NCBI GenBank assembly: GCA_050741915.1
Contig: JBOGEX010000141.1
Span: forward strand, 1 to 63,455
DNA: 63,455 bases
Reading direction: 5' to 3'
DNA from: JACCTH01 sp050741915
GTDB taxonomy: Bacteria; Actinomycetota; Acidimicrobiia; Spongiisociales; ZC4RG35
Under the pieces are notes generated by a model. That model was not told where the DNA came from. It did no database searches and saw only the letters and a program-made list of their open reading frames with translations. A program made the position numbers and the translations under genes. Positions within the stretch are counted from its first letter, which is position 1, and the number at the start of each line of letters is the position of its first letter. Shown piece by piece: positions 51,903 through 58,330 of this stretch.

Positions 51903-52531
51903 TCAGGCTCTATCTGGTCGACGACCACCGCCTCTTCCTGGCCGGGGTGAGAAGCGAACTCGAGAATCGGGCAGAAATCGTCGGAACCGCCACCGATGTC
52001 GACGATGCCATCGAGGGCATCCGGGAGACGACCCCGCAAGTGGTCTTGATCGACGTCCATATGCCGGGAGGAGGCGGGGTGGCGGTGATTCGCGCCGTCG
52101 CCGAGACCAATCCCGACGTGCGCTTTCTCGCCCTTTCGGTGTCCGACGAAGCCGAGGACGTCATTGCCATGATTCGGTCCGGCGCCCGCGGCTATGTCAC
52201 CAAAACCATCGCAGCCGATGAGCTAGCCGAAGCAATCGAAAGAGTGCACGCTGGTGATGCCGTTTTTTCGCCTCGGCTGGCCGGTTTCGTCCTCGACGCT
52301 TTCAGCGGCGGGCATACCGTGGAGCTCGATCACGACCTTGATCAGCTCACGGCCCGCGAACGCGAGGTGCTTCGTCTCATCGCCCGCGGCTTTGCCTACA
52401 AGCAAGTAGCGAGCCGCCTCAGCTTGTCTGTGAAGACGGTGGAGACGCACGTCTCAGCGGTGTTGCGGAAGCTGCAATTGTCGAACCGTCACGAACTCGC
52501 TCGTTGGGCAAGCGACCGCCGGATCGTTTGA
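51899..52531 (+). CDS. NarL/LuxR-family response regulator
   Basis: The 210-aa protein has a receiver domain with the DD pair in LVDDHRLF, phospho-acceptor Asp in VVLIDVHMPGGGG and Lys in YVTKTIAAD. A C-terminal LuxR HTH follows (LTAREREVLRLIARGFAYKQ, then VASRLSLSVKTVETHVSAVL). It is the partner of the preceding PspC kinase. Likely targets are the divergent PspC/toast-rack operon and its own operon; the 131-base divergent spacer 50575-50705 would hold the sites. Confidence 0.92.
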   Translation: MIRLYLVDDHRLFLAGVRSELENRAEIVGTATDVDDAIEGIRETTPQVVLIDVHMPGGGGVAVIRAVAETNPDVRFLALSVSDEAEDVIAMIRSGARGYVTKTIAADELAEAIERVHAGDAVFSPRLAGFVLDAFSGGHTVELDHDLDQLTAREREVLRLIARGFAYKQVASRLSLSVKTVETHVSAVLRKLQLSNRHELARWASDRRIV

Positions 52532-52533
52532 TT

Positions 52534-52959
52534 TTAGGATGCAACGGCGGAGGGAGCAGAGCGCCGCTCGACCTCGACTCGCCCCAGGATCCGTCGTCCC
52601 TTGATGCGAACGGCGGGGGAGTCGGGATCCGGTTTCTCAGACCCTCCTCCCATCGGGTTATCGACGTTCCAATCAGCATTCGCGACCACGGTCAGGCGTC
52701 CGCAGATCACAATCGCGCTCACCTCGATCCCAGTCGGTGACGGCACGGCGCGTCTGAGATCGAGCTCAGCGTCACCGGCCACCACGAGGATCGTCGCTCC
52801 GATGAACGGACGGGCCCTGATCCGATAACGGCGGCGGGCGGCCACCACCGCCAGGTCGATCTCGTCTGTGGTGTCCTTCACCCGGTCTTGGAGGACGAGA
52901 CGAGCCAGGCCCAACGCGCAAGCGATCAACGCAGCCGCAGCGGTCAGCACCTTTGCCAT
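52534..52959 (-). CDS. small LiaF/toast-rack-like anchored protein
   Basis: The 141-aa protein has an N-terminal helix (KVLTAAAALIACALGLARLV) and a beta-rich domain with the repeated strand pattern IGATILVVAGDAELDLRRAV and TGIEVSAIVICGRLTVVANA, which resembles the cell-wall-active antibiotic response (LiaF C-terminal/DUF1707-associated) fold. The ATG at 52959 is seven bases behind TAACGT, while a GTG at 52968 overlaps that box, so the ATG is preferred. It lies convergent to, and two bases from, the NarL-type regulator, completing a five-gene envelope module. Confidence 0.6.
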   Translation of the reverse strand: MAKVLTAAAALIACALGLARLVLQDRVKDTTDEIDLAVVAARRRYRIRARPFIGATILVVAGDAELDLRRAVPSPTGIEVSAIVICGRLTVVANADWNVDNPMGGGSEKPDPDSPAVRIKGRRILGRVEVERRSAPSAVAS

Positions 52960-53049
52960 TCCGGTCACGTTACGGCGTCCCGTTGCGATCCCGTATCGCG
53001 TAGCACCGATCCTTCCGTGGGTCCTTGTTTCGCAAACGGAGAGGAGAAC

Positions 53050-53565
53050 ATGAGAACGAAGGTTCTAATTGCATTGGCCCTGTTGTTAGTCGCTGCTTGC
53101 GGCGGCGGGGGAGCAGAGCCGGTCGGCGGGACGATCGACGTGACCGCGGTCGATTACGCGTTTCAGGGAGTGCCAGAGCTGGTCGCTCCCGCGGCGGAGT
53201 TCACGTTGACCAACGCGTCTGACGCCGAGGTGCACGAGATCGTCCTAATCGGGATCCCTGCCGGCGAAACGCGCTCCCTCGAAGAATTGCTCGAGCTGCC
53301 GGAAGAAGAAACGGCAGACTTCCCGGTCCAGGGAGTGCTAGTAGCGCTTCCGGGACAGGACGGGGGAAACCCCGAAGGCGAAGGCAACAGCATCACCGTC
53401 ACCGAACCGGGGCGGTACGCGGTCCTTTGTTTCATTCCTCAAGGTGCCGATCCCGCCGTGGTCGAAGAGGCCATGGCGAGCGGGGCCGAAGGCCTACCGG
53501 ACATGGGCGACGGCACCCCTCATGCCTTCCTGGGGATGGCAACGGAGTTCACCGTCGAAGGCTGA
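53050..53565 (+). CDS. cupredoxin-like lipoprotein
   Basis: The 171-aa protein has a lipoprotein signal (KVLIALALLLVAACGGGG, lipobox VAAC). The beta-sandwich DVTAVDYAFQGVPELVAPAA / FTLTNASDAEVHEIVLIGIP resembles plastocyanin/azurin-type cupredoxins. Possible copper ligands are His in VHEIV, Cys in AVLCFIP and Met or His near the end; a complete site cannot be confirmed. It may bind copper or be a structural relative. GGAGAGGAG upstream supports the ATG. A family-A repeat follows 51 bases after the stop. Confidence 0.75.
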   Translation: MRTKVLIALALLLVAACGGGGAEPVGGTIDVTAVDYAFQGVPELVAPAAEFTLTNASDAEVHEIVLIGIPAGETRSLEELLELPEEETADFPVQGVLVALPGQDGGNPEGEGNSITVTEPGRYAVLCFIPQGADPAVVEEAMASGAEGLPDMGDGTPHAFLGMATEFTVEG

Positions 53566-53616
53566 TCCAGAAAATCTAGAACGAGGAGAGGGAGGCACGT
53601 GTCCTCCCTCTCTCGT

Positions 53617-53659
53617 TTCTCCCCCCAGGGGGGAGTACCGGCGTAGCCGGGGAGGGGGG
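53617..53659 (-). repeat. dispersed palindromic repeat, family A, copy 4 (inverted)
   Basis: Reading the minus strand gives the same unit as the other copies: C-run, CCGGCTACGCCGG hairpin, TACTCCCCCC...GGGGGGAG. This copy stands 55 bases upstream of a decayed DUF559 endonuclease gene. Confidence 0.85.
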
Positions 53660-53714
53660 TGGCCCGCCAAACAGAACTCTTCCATTGCCGGACTGGGCGC
53701 GAAATAGTGACCGC

Positions 53715-54058
53715 ATGGCAAGACCACGGCACACCCCGCTAGCTGCGCAGCGCCCACGCACCATGCGAAGGGAAATGACCGACTCCGAAGCTCGCGTCTG
53801 GCAGGTACTCAAGAATCGGCAATGCGGGGCCAGGTTCCGGCGTCAGGTCCCCTTCGGGCCCTGGATCATTGGTTTCTGCTCGTTCTCGCCCCGGTTGGTG
53901 GTCGAGATAGACGACCCCACCCATGAGTGGCGAGATGAATTCGAAAAGAACCTATATCGAAGAAAAGGGGGTTCCCCGTCTTGCGCCTGCCCAACCACTC
54001 CGTTGCAGCGGACCTTGGCCCCGTTCAAGGAACCACCAGCTACGGGTGGCCGAGTTGA
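53715..54058 (+). pseudogene. DUF559 (Vsr-like endonuclease fold) pseudogene with two frameshifts
   Basis: From the ATG at 53715 the first frame gives the DUF559 start: ARPRHTPLAAQRPRTMRREM, SEARVWQVLKNRQCGARFRR, PFGPWIIGFCSFSPRLVVEI and THEWRDEFEKN. The family sequence then continues in the +1 frame as YIEEKG and in the +2 frame as FPVLRLPNHSVAADLGPVQG, ending at TGA 54056-54058. The second shift falls in a G5 run near 53967, so a sequencing slip is possible for one of the two. The first frame runs by chance into the PGI gene downstream. The remnant sits between two kinds of palindromic repeat. Confidence 0.75.
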
Positions 54059-54084
54059 AACAGGGAAGACGCCCGCACTGAAGC

Positions 54085-54149
54085 TGCCCCCTCCGTCGGC
54101 CTGCGGCGACACCTCCCCCAACGCTGACTTCGTTCGCTGGGGGAGGACA
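54085..54149 (+). repeat. palindromic repeat of a second type (family B)
   Basis: GCCCCCTCCG, a GTCG/CGAC helix, then CCTCCCCCA (54112-54120) pairing with TGGGGGAGG (54138-54146) around a GAC-TTCG-containing loop. The layout (small GC hairpin followed by a CTCCCCC/GGGGGAG hairpin) parallels family A. A partial second copy (CCCCCTCCGTCGCC) begins at 54157. Confidence 0.65.
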
Positions 54150-54197
54150 CCCGCCGCCCCCTCCGTCGCCTTCCACACATCTGGCATACTCGATCTC

Positions 54198-55691
54198 TTG
54201 ACCGATTCGATCGCTGAACGCATTCGCCAGAAGGACCCCACTCTTTGGGGCGAGGCGGATACACCGGAGCTAGCCAACCGGCTCGGATGGGTCGACCTCC
54301 CGACGACGATGGAACCCCGGCTCGATGAATTGATCGAGATCAGCGAGCGAGTCATCGCCGCAGGAACCGATGATGTGGTCGTCCTCGGCATGGGCGGCTC
54401 CTCGCTCACCCCTGAGGTCTTCGCCGAGACCTTCGGTGTGGCACCCGGCCATCCCCGGTTACGGGTGCTCGATTCGACCCACCCGGAGCAGGTCCAGCAG
54501 ATCGCCGATTCGATCGACCTCAAGCACACGATGTTCCTCGTCTCCTCCAAGTCAGGGACCACCCTCGAAACACTCTCCGGCTTCCGCTTCTTCTGGGAGG
54601 CGACAGGAAATGACGGCGGCCGCTTCATCGCCATCACTGATCCGGATACCCCGCTTCAGGATCTGGCCGAAGAGCGTGACTTTGCGGCCGTCGTTACCGC
54701 CCCTCCCGACGTGGGCGGGCGCTTCTCCGCTCTCACCCCTTTCGGGCTCTTGCCGGCAGCCCTGATCGGAGCCGACCTCCGGCGATTGCTCGAGGCTGGG
54801 TCCGCAGTCGACTGGGAGGGGGCGGTTGTCATGGGCCAAGCCTGGGCCGATCATTCCCGAGATGGCCGGGACAAGCTCACCTTTCTCACCTCATCGGCAC
54901 TTGACTCGTTTCCCGTTTGGCTCGAGCAGCTCGTGGCGGAATCGCTCGGCAAAGAAGGAATGGGGATCGTGCCCGTGGCCTCCGAGCCCGGCCTCGATCG
55001 TTATGGCTATGACCGACTCTTCGTCCAGTACCGAATAGAGGGACAGCCCATGGCTGCGGTGCCGGCAGATCAACGATCGATTCGACGAGAGCTTTCGGAT
55101 CGTTATGCCTTGGCGACGGAGATGATGGCATCGGAGATCGCGACCGCCACTGCCGGGATCAATCTCGGAGTCCACCCTTTCAACCAACCCGACGTCGAAG
55201 GGGCCAAGGAGCGGGCACGGCAGGCCCTCGGCGCCGAACCGGCTCGAGTCGACCTCCTCGAGATTTTTTCCCCGACTCTGGCCGATCAAATCGAAGCTCT
55301 TTTGATGACCATGGCTCCGAGCGACTATTTCTCCCTCCAGGCCTTTCTGCCCGCCGAGTCTGAGACCGACGCGATCATGGCCGCCATCTGCCACCGGGTA
55401 GGGAATCGGACCGGGAACGCCACCACGGCCGGTTACGGTCCCCGCTTTCTCCACTCAACCGGCCAGCTTCACAAGGGCGGTCCAAATACCGGGGTCTTCA
55501 TCCAGTTGGTCGACAGCCCGATCGAGGACCTTCGCATTCCGGAGACCGACGAGACTTTCGGACAGGTTATCGCCGCCCAGGCCCTGGGGGACTATCAGGC
55601 CTTGCGGGAACGGGGACGCCGGGTGCTGCGTATCGACCTCGGCCCCAATCGACGCAAAGGTCTGCACACGGTCCTCGAATCGATCGGTTAA
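54198..55691 (+). CDS. pgi: phosphoglucose isomerase domain protein
   Basis: The 497-aa protein has the PGI blocks VVVLGMGGSSLTPEVFAETF, LVSSKSGTTLETLSGFRFFW and the C-terminal GYGPRFLHSTGQLHKGGPNT. It interconverts glucose 6-phosphate and fructose 6-phosphate. The opening DSIAERIRQKDPTLWGEADT, LANRLGWVDLP resembles the PGI half of transaldolase-PGI fusions rather than a stand-alone Pgi. The frame is open back to 53685, but that part is DUF559 debris. The TTG at 54198, seven bases behind CATACT, is the most likely start (leaderless). No transaldolase is adjacent. Confidence 0.85.
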   Translation: MTDSIAERIRQKDPTLWGEADTPELANRLGWVDLPTTMEPRLDELIEISERVIAAGTDDVVVLGMGGSSLTPEVFAETFGVAPGHPRLRVLDSTHPEQVQQIADSIDLKHTMFLVSSKSGTTLETLSGFRFFWEATGNDGGRFIAITDPDTPLQDLAEERDFAAVVTAPPDVGGRFSALTPFGLLPAALIGADLRRLLEAGSAVDWEGAVVMGQAWADHSRDGRDKLTFLTSSALDSFPVWLEQLVAESLGKEGMGIVPVASEPGLDRYGYDRLFVQYRIEGQPMAAVPADQRSIRRELSDRYALATEMMASEIATATAGINLGVHPFNQPDVEGAKERARQALGAEPARVDLLEIFSPTLADQIEALLMTMAPSDYFSLQAFLPAESETDAIMAAICHRVGNRTGNATTAGYGPRFLHSTGQLHKGGPNTGVFIQLVDSPIEDLRIPETDETFGQVIAAQALGDYQALRERGRRVLRIDLGPNRRKGLHTVLESIG

Positions 55692-55696
55692 TTACC

Positions 55697-55726
55697 TTGA
55701 CACTGTCCCCGCCCGAGCCGTAGGGT
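55697..55726 (+). promoter_or_regulatory. promoter of the whiB leader transcript
   Basis: TTGACA (55697-55702) and TAGGGT (55721-55726) are 18 bases apart, the best consensus-like promoter in the window. It begins six bases after the PGI stop and predicts a start near 55733, giving a leader of about 240 bases before the whiB ATG, in contrast to the leaderless genes around it. Confidence 0.65.
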
Positions 55727-55755
55727 GACCGGGTCGTAACGAATTGAGGTCCGCA

Positions 55756-55884
55756 ATGGTGGTGATGACGCTGCCTACAAACTCTGCCCCCCGCAAGGGA
55801 GTGAAAACGCCGCGTCGTCTCGCCTTTCCGGCTACTACCCCCTACGGGAGCGGCTTCTCCCCAGGGCGGCCTCAGTTCCGTTGA
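55756..55884 (+). CDS. 42-codon upstream ORF (leader peptide) of the whiB gene
   Basis: ATG at 55756 with TGAGG six bases upstream, TGA at 55882-55884. The peptide is MVVMTLPTNSAPRKGVKTPR followed by RLAFPATTPYGSGFSPGRPQ and FR. It is basic and Pro/Thr-rich, with no sign of a folded domain. Its last codons cover the 5' half of a perfect antiterminator helix, so its translation is positioned to control transcription termination ahead of whiB, as in mycobacterial whiB7 leaders. Confidence 0.6.
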   Translation: MVVMTLPTNSAPRKGVKTPRRLAFPATTPYGSGFSPGRPQFR

Positions 55885-55943
55885 CCCACTAGTCCACGAT
55901 CACCTCCGAGGCCGCCAGCACCCAAGCAGGCGGCTTTTCGTTT
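55865..55943 (+). terminator. attenuator: antiterminator and intrinsic terminator ahead of whiB
   Basis: The terminator stem is GCCGCC (55911-55916) with GGCGGC (55929-55934), extended by GAG/TTT pairs and followed by TTTTCGTTT. The same 5' arm, GAGGCCGCC (55908-55916), is perfectly complementary to GGCGGCCTC (55865-55873) inside the end of the upstream ORF. The two pairings are mutually exclusive. A small GGGAG/CTCCC hairpin (55846-55861) precedes them. Confidence 0.7.
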
Positions 55944-55974
55944 GCCAGCCGCACCGAGACCTCGAGAGGAAATC

Positions 55975-56277
55975 ATGGACAAGGTCCTACAAAACGGAAA
56001 ATGTGTCGGGCTGGGACAGCATGAGCTGTTCTTCTCCGAGCGACCCCAAGATCTGGCCGCGGCCCAGGCCATCTGTCACAGTTGCCAGGTCCGGATCGAC
56101 TGTCTGCAACTGGCATTGAAAGACGGCCTCGATTGGGGCGTCTGGGGAGGTGTGATCTTCTGGGATGGCCAGGTCTTCCACCGAAAGCGGGGAAGGGGCC
56201 GACCGTCCCGAGGCGAGGTCCACCTCCCGGTCGAAGCCAACCGGGCCGAACTGTTAGAACTGACGAGGTCGGCCTAG
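55975..56277 (+). CDS. WhiB-family [4Fe-4S] regulator with AT-hook-like tail (WhiB7-like)
   Basis: The 100-aa protein has the four cluster cysteines at 10, 34, 37 and 43 (GKC ... AICHSCQVRIDC) and the G-V/I-W-G-G turn in DWGVWGGVIF. A basic RKRGRGRPSRGE tail resembles the AT-hook of WhiB7. WhiB7 binds the primary sigma factor and activates intrinsic antibiotic resistance in mycobacteria; a primary-type sigma gene is convergent next door. AGAGGA before the ATG is a normal ribosome site. Expression is probably governed by the attenuator leader. Confidence 0.85.
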   Translation: MDKVLQNGKCVGLGQHELFFSERPQDLAAAQAICHSCQVRIDCLQLALKDGLDWGVWGGVIFWDGQVFHRKRGRGRPSRGEVHLPVEANRAELLELTRSA

Positions 56278-56299
56278 GTCCGTCGGCTGGCTGCTTCTT

Positions 56300-56326
56300 G
56301 GCTGTCAGCCTTATTGGCTGACGGCC
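56300..56326. terminator. bidirectional hairpin between whiB and sigma factor genes
   Basis: GGCTGTCAGCC and GGCTGACGGCC (one G-T pair) enclose the loop TTATT, whose first three bases are the sigma-gene stop codon in reverse. It can end both convergent transcripts; no strong T-tract on either side. Confidence 0.45.
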
Positions 56327-57237
56327 AGTCGGCGGAGCTTGGCCGGGTTGGCCGGATGCCGCATCTTGGCCAATGCCTTGGTTTCGATCTGACGGATCCG
56401 TTCCCGGGTGACATTGAAGTGACGCCCGACCTCGTCGAGAGTTTTGGGCTCCTCGGGCCCCAATCCGTACCGCATCTCGATTACCGCCCGCTCGCGCTCG
56501 TTGAGGCGGCCGAGGACGTGACGGAGGTCTTCCTGGTTCATACGGGAGACGACCCACTCGAAGGGAGCAGTGGCCTCTTTGTCCTCGATGAAATCGCCGA
56601 TGGTGGCGTTGTCCTCGCCCATGGGCTCGAAGAGAGAGATCGGTTCGGGGGCGACTCGCTTTGCTTCCAAAACCTTGGCGACGGTGAGACCGGCCTCCTC
56701 GGCAATCTCGGCATCAGTGGGGGTCCGACCCAGCTTCTTGATCAAAGTGTTCTCGGCGGTCTGCATTTGGGTGATGGTGTCCATCATGTGGACCGGGACC
56801 CGGATAGTGCGGCCCTTGTCAGCGATTGCTCGGGTGATCGCCTGGCGGATCCACCACGTGGCATAGGTGGAGAACTTGAAACCCTTGCGATACTCGAACT
56901 TCTCGACTGCTCTGATGAGTCCCAGGTTTCCTTCCTGGATGAGATCGAGGAAGGGGAGCCCGGCGTTGGGATAGCGCTTGGCGATGCTCACCACCAGGCG
57001 GAGATTGGCCTGAATGAAGCGCCGGCGAGCCCGTTTGCCCGCGTCCCGCACTTCCATCAGCTTCTGCCGCCGCTCCTCGTCGGCTTCGTTGATGAGAGTG
57101 AGCTCGGCCCTCCGGCCTCGCTCGATCGTCTTGGCGAGGACGACTTCGTCCTCCGCGGTTAGGAGGTCGTAGCTTCCGATCCCGTCGAGGTACTGGCGGA
57201 TGGCTTCTTCGCTTGAGTCTCCGTCGATGTATTTCAT
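56311..57237 (-). CDS. RNA polymerase sigma-70 factor, group 1/2 type
   Basis: The 308-aa protein has region 1.2 (IRQYLDGIGSYDLLTAEDEV), region 2 (NLRLVVSIAKRYPNAGLPFL, then DLIQEGNLGLIRAVEKFEYR and FSTYATWWIRQAITRAIAD), region 3 (PVHMMDTITQMQTAENTLIK) and region 4 with the -35-binding helix (TLDEVGRHFNVTRERIRQIE). It lacks the long N-terminal region 1.1 of many primary sigmas, as often in actinobacterial HrdB/SigB-type paralogues. Whether it is the housekeeping factor depends on a genome search. The ATG at 57237 gives the shortest family-like start. Confidence 0.92.
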   Translation of the reverse strand: MKYIDGDSSEEAIRQYLDGIGSYDLLTAEDEVVLAKTIERGRRAELTLINEADEERRQKLMEVRDAGKRARRRFIQANLRLVVSIAKRYPNAGLPFLDLIQEGNLGLIRAVEKFEYRKGFKFSTYATWWIRQAITRAIADKGRTIRVPVHMMDTITQMQTAENTLIKKLGRTPTDAEIAEEAGLTVAKVLEAKRVAPEPISLFEPMGEDNATIGDFIEDKEATAPFEWVVSRMNQEDLRHVLGRLNERERAVIEMRYGLGPEEPKTLDEVGRHFNVTRERIRQIETKALAKMRHPANPAKLRRLAVSQ

Positions 57238-57282
57238 TGAGCCCGTTCGTGTAAGGGGGGCCACGCGCCGCGTAACCCCTTC

Positions 57283-58062
57283 ATGGCGATTGTCAAGACC
57301 TATATCGGCCAAACGGGATCGAAAGTTGAATCGGCCGGAAGGCCCGTTCTTTATTGCAACCGCACGTCGTGGCTCTCGGCTTACGATCTGACCCTGGCCG
57401 AGGGAACACATGCGCGGGAACTGGGCTCGCGACTCAGCTGGCGCAGTCGGGTTGGCTGGCGGGTGGCGCCCCAGGTCATCCATTTCGTGGCGAAGGTCGC
57501 CTGGCGACTTCGCATCGACTATGGCAACGGCTTTCCTGACCCGCCGTTTGTCATCGCCGCCAATCATCACTCGTTCTTGGACCCACCGATCGTCGGCGCC
57601 ACCTACCGGCGAAGGCTCAGGTTTCTCACCCTGATCGATCTATTCGGGAATTACCGATCGCTCGATCTGGCTCTCCGTACTTTCGAGGTGATCAAGGTGC
57701 GCCGGGGGGTGATACCTTTCGGCGCCCTTCGTCAGGCCCTCGACCACCTCGGCGACGGTGGTGTAGTAGCAGTTTTTCCCGAGGGGACCCGGGCGTGGCG
57801 ATTTGGTGACAAGCCCATTGCGATCGGGGCGGCGTGGCTGGCGGTGCGGGCGAAGGTGCCCTTGGTGCCGATCGCGATCGCGGGCACGGAGCAGGTCTTG
57901 GGCGTCGACAACAAGCTCCGTCGCGGCAGGATCAGAGCGTTTGTGGGCCCGGCCCTCTACCCCGACGGCACCGGGAGGTCGGCGGCTGAGGAACTCACCC
58001 GTCGCTGGGCCGATTGGGTCGGGTCCCGGCTTCGGTCCTCAGCGAAACCTAATGCAATATGA
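57283..58062 (+). CDS. 1-acyl-sn-glycerol-3-phosphate acyltransferase-like (PlsC family)
   Basis: The 259-aa protein has acyltransferase motifs IAANHHSFLDPPIVG (NHxxxxD), GVIPFGALRQALDHL, VVAVFPEGTRAWRFG (FPEGTR) and VPLVPIAIAG. It transfers acyl chains to lysophosphatidate or a similar glycerolipid at the inner membrane face. The true start is uncertain: from the ATG at 57283 about 45 residues precede the usual N-terminus, and part of that stretch probably carries the divergent sigma-factor promoter. Its stop lies in the left arm of a palindrome before tRNA-Val. Confidence 0.82.
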   Translation: MAIVKTYIGQTGSKVESAGRPVLYCNRTSWLSAYDLTLAEGTHARELGSRLSWRSRVGWRVAPQVIHFVAKVAWRLRIDYGNGFPDPPFVIAANHHSFLDPPIVGATYRRRLRFLTLIDLFGNYRSLDLALRTFEVIKVRRGVIPFGALRQALDHLGDGGVVAVFPEGTRAWRFGDKPIAIGAAWLAVRAKVPLVPIAIAGTEQVLGVDNKLRRGRIRAFVGPALYPDGTGRSAAEELTRRWADWVGSRLRSSAKPNAI

Positions 58063-58095
58063 GGCGGAATCCGCCCCCCATAGCATTAGGTTTCG
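58043..58095. terminator. nested palindrome (family D, copy 2) before tRNA-Val
   Basis: CGAAACCTAATGC (58043-58055) pairs with GCATTAGGTTTCG (58083-58095) with no mismatch, and an inner hairpin GGCGG-AAT-CCGCC (58063-58075) lies within the loop. The outer arm is shared with the hairpin at 34666-34702. Likely a terminator for the acyltransferase gene. Confidence 0.55.
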
Positions 58096-58103
58096 TTTCG
58101 CAG

Positions 58104-58177
58104 GGGCGTTTAGCTCAGCCTGGTAGAGCGCTTCCCTTACAAGGAAGATGTCGGCGGTTCGAGTCCGTCAACGCCCA
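58104..58177 (+). tRNA. tRNA-Val (anticodon UAC)
   Basis: A complete cloverleaf of 74 bases. The acceptor stem is GGGCGTT/AACGCCC, the D-loop is AGCTCAGCCTGGTAGAGC, and the anticodon stem CTTCC/GGAAG has loop CTTACAA giving UAC. The T-arm is GGCGG-TTCGAGT-CCGTC. The CCA end is not encoded (ACAA follows). An integrase gene starts 154 bases downstream in the same orientation, which marks the tRNA 3' end as an attachment site. Confidence 0.95.
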
Positions 58178-58330
58178 CAAGTTCCCGACCGGCGACGATA
58201 CCGGAAATCGGCCGTCCCAACAGGGAAACGCCCTTGATGTGCATCTTTCCTGGTCTAACACTATCTGGCGCTGTCTCCACCAGTTTTCACTAGTCTTGTG
58301 ACACATACGTGACACACTTGGAGCTGTGAA

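Noticed and set aside
17379..53659. CRISPR array
   Set aside because: The repeats are kilobases apart, inverted in one case, and have no regularly sized spacers or cas genes.
53685..55691. A single 668-aa protein joining DUF559 and phosphoglucose isomerase
   Set aside because: The DUF559 part shifts frame twice and ends at 54058 in another frame, the middle is palindromic repeat, and PGI has its own start with a -10 box. The long frame is accidental.
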